The notes under the pieces: generated by a model
What the model saw: only the letters and a program-made list of their open reading frames with translations
The model's database searches: none
What the model was told of the DNA's origin: nothing
NCBI GenBank assembly: GCA_003255025.1
Contig: QANY01013337.1
Location: forward strand, 205,737-269,736
DNA: 64,000 nt
DNA from: Datisca glomerata
Lineage: Eukaryota; Streptophyta; Magnoliopsida; Cucurbitales; Datiscaceae
Direction of reading: 5' to 3'
Translations under genes and position numbers: made by a program
Part shown: positions 57,999-64,000 of the stretch, piece after piece
Position numbering within the stretch: position 1 is the first letter of the stretch
How the letters are laid out: each line of letters opens with the position of its first letter

Positions 57999-58684
57999 CA
58001 AGGACTTAGGTCGAAGGATTGCCGACCTTGTTGGTTTTACACATTTCTTAGAGAAGGTTTTTCCGCTCCCAAGGCCTTATGTCAAAGGACCGCCGACCTT
58101 ATTTGTTTTACACATTTCTAGGAGAATATTTTTCCCGCTCTTAAGGGCTTAGGCCAAATGACAGCCAACTTTGTTTGTTTTACACATTTATGGGAGAAAG
58201 GTTTTTCCCGCTCCCAAGGTCTTAGGCCAAAAAACCGTCAACCTTATTTGTTTCACACATTTTTTAGAGAATGTTTTTCTGCTGTCAAGGGCTTAGGCCA
58301 AAGGACCGTCAGCCTTGTTTGTTTTACACATTTCTGATATAAGGTTTTTCCCACTCCCAAGGGTTAAGGCCAAAAGACCGTCGAACTTGTTTGTTTCACA
58401 CATTTCTGAGAGAATGTTTTTCCCGCTCCCAAGGGCTTAGGCCAAAGGACCGCCGACCTTGTTTGTTTTACACATTTCTAGGAAAATATTTTTCCCGTTC
58501 CCAAAGGCTTAGGCCAAAGGACCGCCGACCTTGTTTTGTTTTGATAGAAGGTTTTTCCCACTCCCAAGGGCTAAGGCCAAAGGATCGCCGACCTTGTTTG
58601 TTTTACATATTTCTGGGAGGAGATTTTTCCCACTCCCAAAGGCTTAGGCCAAAGGATTGCCGACCTTGTTTTGTTCTAATGGAG
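57999..58684 (-). repeat. ~72-bp tandem repeat array, about ten units
   Basis: Unit starts are at about 58007, 58071, 58143, 58216, 58287, 58359, 58431, 58503, 58566 and 58638. The consensus contains AAGGGCTTAGGCCAAAGGAC, CGCCGACCTTGTTTGTTTTA, CACATTTCTGGGAGAA and TTTTTCCCGCTCCC. Unit 8 is about 10 bp shorter. It lies between integrase and the antisense ORF. Tandem arrays there are characteristic of Tat-lineage elements. Because 72 is a multiple of three, the array also produces a repetitive open frame (58391-58753) that I do not regard as a gene. Confidence 0.9.
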
Positions 58685-58779
58685 AGAGGAGAGAGATTTG
58701 ACATCAAATTTTTACGTGGAAAACCCTTACGGGAAAAACCACAGGAAAATTAGTCACTATAAAATATTCGTAATTTAAT

Positions 58780-59844
58780 CAAAGTACTTTTTCAGATGAA
58801 CATCATTCCACGACTTTGCTAGTTCCTCCCCTTCATCCGTTGCTAGGTAATAGTAACATCGGCCACCGGTATGGCCCCTCCCAAGTTGGTCAAAAGAATT
58901 CTTTTGTTTGGAAGACTTTCTTCAAAACTAGATCCCCTTCCGGGAATTCCCATCTTCTAATTCTTCTTCGGATGTAATATTTTATTTTCTGATTATAGTG
59001 GACAATCCGGATCAGAGCCGCTTCTCTTCTTTCCTCCAATAGATCAAGGTTTTCCTTTAGAAGTTCTTCATTTTTTTGCTCACTTAATTCTGATTTCATA
59101 GTTGGGCTTCTAATTTAAACATGTATTATTGCTTTCATTCTGTATGCCAGAACAAAATAAGTTTGGCCCGTTGTTTTCCTAGGGGTGGTTTTGTACGTCC
59201 ATAGTACCGCTAGTAATTTCTATACCCACTTACTTTTAGCCAATTCTAATCACTTCTTCATGCTGTCAAGTATAATACAGTTTGACCTTTCTGCTTGCTC
59301 GTTCCCTTGTCGAGAAACGATTGAAAATTTTTAGGTCTTCGTATAAGGTTTTCCCTATCTTTCCTGTGAACTGAAGTCTGTTGTCAGAAATGAGAATTTG
59401 GCATACTATATTGTTCCAGAAGAATCTTTTTACTTCTTCACGAATTCTCGTGAAATCTTCAGCTTCAATCCACTTAGCAAATTAGTCTATTGCGACTAAC
59501 AAAAAACGTTTCTGAGCTGGTGCCCTGGGAGGTGGTCCAATAATGTCAAGTGCCCATTGCATGAATGGTCATAGGCTAGCCACTTTGTTAATTTCTCCAG
59601 GAGCCATCTTAGCTACGGGAACAAAGAGTTGACACTTATCATAATTTTTTGCATCTTGCTTGACGTCTTGGTGCATTTTGGGCCAATAGTGTCCATCGTT
59701 CAACACTTTATGAGCTAATGATATCCCCCCAGTATGATTCCTGCAAATCCTTTCATGGCTTTCAGCTAAAACATATTTCACTTCCTTTTCCCTTAGGTAC
59801 TTCATATATGGTCCAGAAAAAAAATCTTTTATACAATAATCCAT
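58780..59844 (-). pseudogene. Tat-type integrase, broken
   Basis: The HHCC zinc region reads CRNHTGGISLAHKVLNDGHY, YWPKMHQDVKQ and KNYDKCQLF (59750-59630), with the first cysteine of the usual KCDKC pair replaced. The catalytic core is fragmentary: MQWALDIIGPPPRAPAQKR and KWIEAEDFTRIREEVK around 59560-59440, then ISDNRLQF near 59380. The C-terminal part is in frame from 59099 (LLEERREAALIRIVHYNQKI, EFPEGDLVLKKVFQTKEFF) and continues in another frame with PTWEGPYR (about 58885). The GDLVL..V and WEGPY blocks are the chromodomain-less end typical for Tat integrases. Confidence 0.82.
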
Positions 59845-60049
59845 TAATTAAGCAGTACCTGACACTTTGATGCTGGACTTTCCTTGGATGAAGTTTATCA
59901 TCATGCAACACCATATCTTTTAAGTAGTGAATTATGTTATCTTGCTAGCTAAGTTCCCTTTCAACTTCCACATCTACCACTTCCTTCAATAGGAACAAGA
60001 TACATGGCTTTTCGAGAAATTCTACTAGTACATTTCTTTTGCACGGGAA

Positions 60050-60430
60050 TCACAACGAGGACCCCAAGTTTGCCAAAGCATCAGCATGTCCATTTTCCAT
60101 TCTTGGGATCTGACGAATCTCATAATTTTTTAGCAGACTTAGTAACTCTTTCGCCCATTGCAAGTAATTGATCATTCTTTCATCTTTTGCTGTGAATTCT
60201 CTCATAACATGTTTCACGATTAGCATTGAATCACATAATATTTCTACATCTGTTACCTCTAATTCCCGTAGCAGGGAAACTCCCGCTATCAAGGCTTCAT
60301 ACTCTACTTTTTTATTCGAGGTGTTAAAACTAAATGAGATGGAGTGCTCCAATGTCTCTCCTAACGGAGTCTGAAACATTATTCCTGCTCTGGTCCCCTT
60401 ATTATTCGAGGCTCCATCGACGTATTCCGG
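60050..60430 (-). pseudogene. Tat archaeal-type RNase H (RVT_3 family), mostly open
   Basis: The block runs from VDGASNNKGTRAGIMFQTPL through NKKVEYEALIAGVSLLRELE, VTDVEILCDSMLIVKHVMRE, FTAKDERMINYLQWAKELLS and RQIPRMENGHADALANLGSS to 60050. The catalytic Asp (in DGAS), Glu (in EYEAL), Asp (in CDS) and the late Asp (in ADALA) are all visible. This second RNase H next to integrase separates Tat elements from chromoviruses. It is the best preserved domain of this element; the start is uncertain because a stop or frame change precedes it. Confidence 0.82.
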
Positions 60431-62078
60431 GTCCCATTTTCTCCTTTGATTTGTGGTATGTTGTCAACTTCCTTTTCATCATTGGTGAAGTCCACTATGA
60501 AATCAACCAAAACTTTCCCCTTAATTGATGTTCTTGGCTCATAATGGATTTCAAAACTTGCCCCTTAATCGATGTTCTTGGCTCCTTTGATCTTTGGTCC
60601 ATTGTCAACTTCCTTTTTATCACTGGTGAAGTCTGCTACGAAGTCAGCCAAAACTTACCCATTATCGATGTTCTTGGCTCATAATGGATTTCTAGCTTTA
60701 TTGCGCACTTCAACATTCTCCCGCTGATTGGTGCATCTGTTAGCCTTTTTATGCTTTGAGCTTGGAAGTAAGGTCACAGCTTCCTTGTAACTGTCATAAC
60801 GACCAATACCAACTTCTCCATTCTCTTATATCGGGTTTCGACTACTACTAGACTTTTGATTATGAAGTACACGGGTCTCTGTTTCCTTTCTTCCCCTCTG
60901 ATAAGAATGGCGCTGACAGCCGTCTATTACACAACTACATATAGAAGCAACTGTTCGTTAGGTGACACAACTGCATATAGAAAAAGTTGATAACAACGGG
61001 GAAGTTGACAAGTATTCCTTGATTCTGCTGAAGGCCTTTTCACATTCTTCATCTTAGCCATCGATGAAATTTTTTCTTAGCTTTGAAAAGAAAGGCTTGC
61101 ACTTATCCGTTGACCTCAAGAGGAATCTGTTTAGAGCTACCAATATCTTTGTCATTCCTTGTATCTCCTTTTATTTTCTAGAGGACATTATCTCCATGAT
61201 GACCTTTACTTGATCTAGGTTTACCTCAATTCTCCGTTGTGTGACTAGGTGACCCAAGAACTTTCCCCCTGCTATACCAAAAGTGCATTCTCCAGATTTA
61301 ACTTCATGGAGCTTTCTCTTAAGATTGATAATGCCTCATCAAGGTCCTAATGAGATCTTCCCGTTTACAACTCTTTACTAGCATGTCGTCCATATAAACT
61401 TCCATGTTCTTTCCAATCTGCTCATAGAAAATCTTGTTTAGAAGCCTTTGGTAAGTCGCACTTCTAATTTTTAACCCGAATGACATTACTTTATAACCAA
61501 AACTACCTTGTTTAGTTATAAATAATGTTTTTTCCTGATCGGGTTGGAACATTTTCACCCGGTTATATCCAGAGAAGGCGTCCATGAAACTGAGAAGTTC
61601 GTGTCCCGACGTGGCATCCATCATCTACTATATTCTTGGCAACAGATATTCATCCTTTGGGCAGGCTTTATTCAGGTCAATAAAGTCCACGCAGATCATC
61701 CACTTCACATTCTTTTTCTTCACCATAACCACGTTAACGAGCTACTCCGGGTAATCCACTTCCCGGATGAAGCCCGTTTTCAAAAGTTTCTCTACTTCTT
61801 CTTTTATTACCATGTTTCGTTCCAGAGCAAAACTCCTATTTGGTTGCTTCACTGGCTTGACAACAGGATGTGTATTCAATTTATGACATATTTTTTTTTC
61901 GGGAATACATGTCATCTCTTGTGCTGTAGTCGTAAAAATGTCTCTGCTCCTCTGTAAAAATTAAGTTAACCTTTCTTTTCCATTTACTCAAGGTGAGCTC
62001 CATTGTTGGTTGTATTATAGGTTTCCTCTCTAGGAAGACATGTCCAATCTCTTCTCCTGCCTCATACATTGGGCCCAT
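60430..62078 (-). pseudogene. Tat-type reverse transcriptase and first RNase H, broken
   Basis: The leading part (62078-61640) includes SFALERNMVIKEEVEKLLKT, VKKKNVKWMICVDFIDLNKA and CPKDEYLLP. It is followed by MMDATSGHELLSFMDAFSGY, TLFITKQGSFGYKVMSFGLK, and the catalytic YMDDMLVKS (61396-61370). The RNase H part (about 61300-60450) is recognisable only in fragments, such as the GKVLVDFIVDFT end block near 60520. A ~135-bp segment there is duplicated in tandem. Several stops occur, for example between DLNKACPKDEY and MMDAT. Confidence 0.82.
60442..60687 (-). repeat. ~137-bp tandem duplication within the RNase H linker
   Basis: The stretches 60442-60552 and 60579-60687 share GTCAACTTCCTTTTYATCAY, TGGTGAAGTCYRCTAYGAAR, TTRATTGATGTTCTTGGCTC-type and ATAATGGATTT blocks. 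A partial third copy of the GATGTTCTTGGCTC block lies between them. On the coding strand each copy encodes a version of the 'LADF..DFT' block. The duplication adds a non-native repeat to pol. Confidence 0.75.
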
Positions 62079-62390
62079 ATGTCCGTCTTCTTGTGACTGC
62101 TATTGTTCTGTAGTTGTTGCATGCTCATCCATCTTCTTTTCTGTTGTCTTTTTTCTTGTGGACTCTAGTGTTGTTATTGTGCAAATACGGGCAGAAGTTT
62201 GATCTCCCTTTATGGTTTTATTTCCTTCTGAAGATGGATATTTCAGCATTTGATAAAATGTTGATGGCATAATTTTCATTTTGTGCAGCCACGTCCTCCC
62301 CAAGATGGTGTTATATAGGGATGGAGTGTTTAATACCATAAATTTCATAAAGTGATTGAAGGGTTCAATGTTTACATGAAGGACAATAAT

Positions 62391-64000
62391 TTATTCAAGG
62401 TAACTGATAACCCCATTGAAGCCTATCAGGGGTTGCGACAGTCCCTGCAGTTGTTGATCTTCCATGAACATATTTTCAGGTATAGAGTTGTGTAAAATGT
62501 TAACAGCGCTCCCATCATCAATTAGTACTCTCCTCAATAAGCAGTTGCCAACTTGTATCAAAATGACCAGGGCGTCATTGTGATGCTCGTCGTGTTCTAA
62601 ATCCAAGTTGTCAAATATCAACATGATATTCCCGTTGTCACTCGAAAAGCTCCCTTTCTCCCAGTTTTCCTTCAACATGGGCTTCTTACGATATACCTTC
62701 CTCTCATTCTTAGTAGTTCCATCTTGTTCGGTCAATGCAATAATCGTATCGACAATCCAGAGAGGTTGTTCCTCGTTGTCATGTTTCCCTCCATCACGAG
62801 TTTCCTTTTCATTTTCCCTTTTTGACCCTTCATTTTTCACATACTGATGAAGGTATCTGTCCTTGACCAATCCTTCAATGTAATCTTTAAGTTGGAAGCA
62901 ATCTTTTTTGTAATGTCTGTTGCTCCTATGGTAGGAGCAATACTTGTCATTGTCTTTATAATGTGGTTTCTTTGTGAGCGGGGCCCGCCTTTTCAACCAA
63001 GGTTTATCCTTGATCATGTCGAGAACATGATTTATTGACATCGTGAGAGGTGTATAGACCTTATCTCTGGGATGGACAACCTCAGTGTGTCTCCTTCGAC
63101 TCTCAGTCCTATCTCATTTGTTGTCCCCCTATTACTATCTTTTTCCATTTTCTACACTCTCTTCATGTCGATTCTAGAATTCTTTTTTAGATTCCCCATC
63201 CCTCCGTTCTGCTAGCTTCAACAAGTTTTTCTTTTTTTTTTTCCAGTGTGATGTAGGTTTTAGCCTGTTGGAACGTTTCAGCCATATCAATGGTTTCGCC
63301 TTTGACAAATCTTCAAAGAGGGGCGAGTTTGGATCTAACCCACATCTGAAAGTCAGTCTAGCAACGCGTTCATCGTAGTTCTCCACCTTGGTCATCTCTT
63401 CTTTAAATGTATGGGTATATTCTCGTAGGGATTCTCCTTTTTTGGTGGAGATAGTAAGGTGGTACTCTATGTCCTCCATCACCGCACGATATGTAGAATA
63501 CTGCTCTAAAAGAGATAAAAGAATGGTACCATTTCAAGGTAGTACCATCTAGACTGGTGGAGAACATTCTGCACATCAACATTTCCTCATGCTGATGTAG
63601 TGTCATAACTTGCTTGAACCGTCTAAGATAGTCCACCAGATCATACTTTCCTTTGTAACACTTGAATTTAGGAGCCACAAATTTCTTTGGTATTGGCGCC
63701 GCTAGGATTTCCAGACTTAGTGGGATTCTAGTGAGTGATTCGAGATACCTTTCCCGTACTCTCTAGATTCCTCAACTCCATCATCTTTCTCTCTAGCATC
63801 TCCTCCACAACCTCTTCTGTTATGACTTTCGGTGGACGAGATTCTCCCGTTGTCTCTTTCATATGAAGTTGGGACTGGATTTTTTCATCTCCATGCTACA
63901 CATTCCTGTTGTTCTCATTACCTTTCCGTCTAGCCTCTCGACCACTTCCTTCTGAACGATTTTCCCGTTCTTCATTGTTAGTTCGCTGGCTAGCCTTCGC
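62391..64000 (-). pseudogene. Tat-type gag and protease, broken
   Basis: The gag N-terminal region (from 64000 down to about 63680) is rich in Arg, Glu and Asn. It is followed by the retrotransposon-gag core: LVDYLRRFKQVMTLHQHEE, TTLKWYHSF, GESLREYTHTFKEEMTKVEN and RLTFRCGLDPNSP. A CX2HX4HX4C-like motif, CSYHRSNRHYKKDC, lies at about 62936-62895, before LKDYIEGLVKDRYLHQYVKN. The protease frame has VLIDDGSAVNILHNSIPENM at about 62530-62475, with the catalytic D-x-G-S present as DDGS. A break separates it from the next frame (62348-62100, TPSLYNTILGRTWLHKMKIM), which corresponds to the segment after the protease in Tat elements. Confidence 0.82.

Larger units (their letters stand above)
58780..64000 (-). 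mobile_element. Tat-lineage Gypsy retrotransposon, gag-pol region (continues past the right edge)
   Basis: The domains lie in the order gag, protease, RT, RNase H, archaeal-type RNase H, integrase on the minus strand. They are followed by a tandem array and an antisense ORF to the left. The second RNase H and the antisense ORF are Tat-lineage characters. The 5' LTR and primer site must lie beyond 64000. The element is broken by stops and frame changes in nearly every domain. Confidence 0.85.

Noticed and set aside
57999..58684. CRISPR-like array
   Set aside because: The units are contiguous tandem repeats without unique spacers, in a plant Gypsy element.
58391..58753. 120-codon plus-strand frame with a repeated peptide
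   Set aside because: The frame is open only because the 72-bp repeat unit is divisible by three; it ends at the array border and has no start context or domain.

Overview
The window is nuclear DNA from a flowering plant, most likely a eudicot. It is AT-rich, has GT..AG introns, plant-type host genes, and Copia, Gypsy and L1-type elements with initiator-Met-tRNA primer sites. I cannot name the species. Only the first 7 kb looks like intact gene space. The rest is a nested retrotransposon landscape, with at least two broken host-gene pieces stranded in it.

Left end (1-7000, both genes on the minus strand). The first three exons of a RAB3GAP2-like gene run off the left edge. A complete two-exon LRR-XII receptor-like kinase follows (1037 residues, non-RD kinase of the immune-receptor type). 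A decayed hAT-like palindromic element lies between them.

7-17 kb. This is old degenerate sequence: a Ulp1-like (C48 peptidase) remnant of a DNA transposon with ACGACGGTA-rich repeats, LTR-like debris with an 82-bp tandem repeat, and a minus-strand L1-type LINE with an internal deletion.

17453-44844 is one nested structure. Copia-1 (TSD AAATT) was hit within its gag by a Gypsy element (19420-31986, TSD AAGGG) that keeps gag but has lost almost all of pol. The 5' LTR of that Gypsy element received a non-coding, tandem-repeat-filled LTR-type element (19749-24482, TSD CCTTC) and a hAT-type MITE (24791-25144, 8-bp TSD). Further right, Copia-1 holds Copia-2 (32653-43071), which carries a frameshifted F-box-associated gene fragment in antisense between its 5' LTR and gag. 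Comparing each interrupted sequence with its intact partner gives the order of insertion.

45-51 kb. A near full-length but dead L1-type LINE (46562-50487) is bounded by a 26-bp target duplication. To its right is the start of an alkenal double-bond-reductase-like gene (51012-51163), which is broken and cut off by Copia-3.

51-64 kb. Copia-3 (minus strand) abuts a large Tat-lineage Gypsy element (minus strand, continuing past the right edge). The Tat element has gag, protease, RT, an archaeal-type RNase H, integrase, about ten 72-bp tandem repeats, and an antisense coiled-coil ORF.

I saw no tRNA, rRNA, CRISPR or prokaryotic feature. No clearly new biological system is evident. The most unusual items are the repeat-built non-coding element at 19749-24482, the antisense ORF of the Tat element, and the host-gene fragments next to or inside retroelements.
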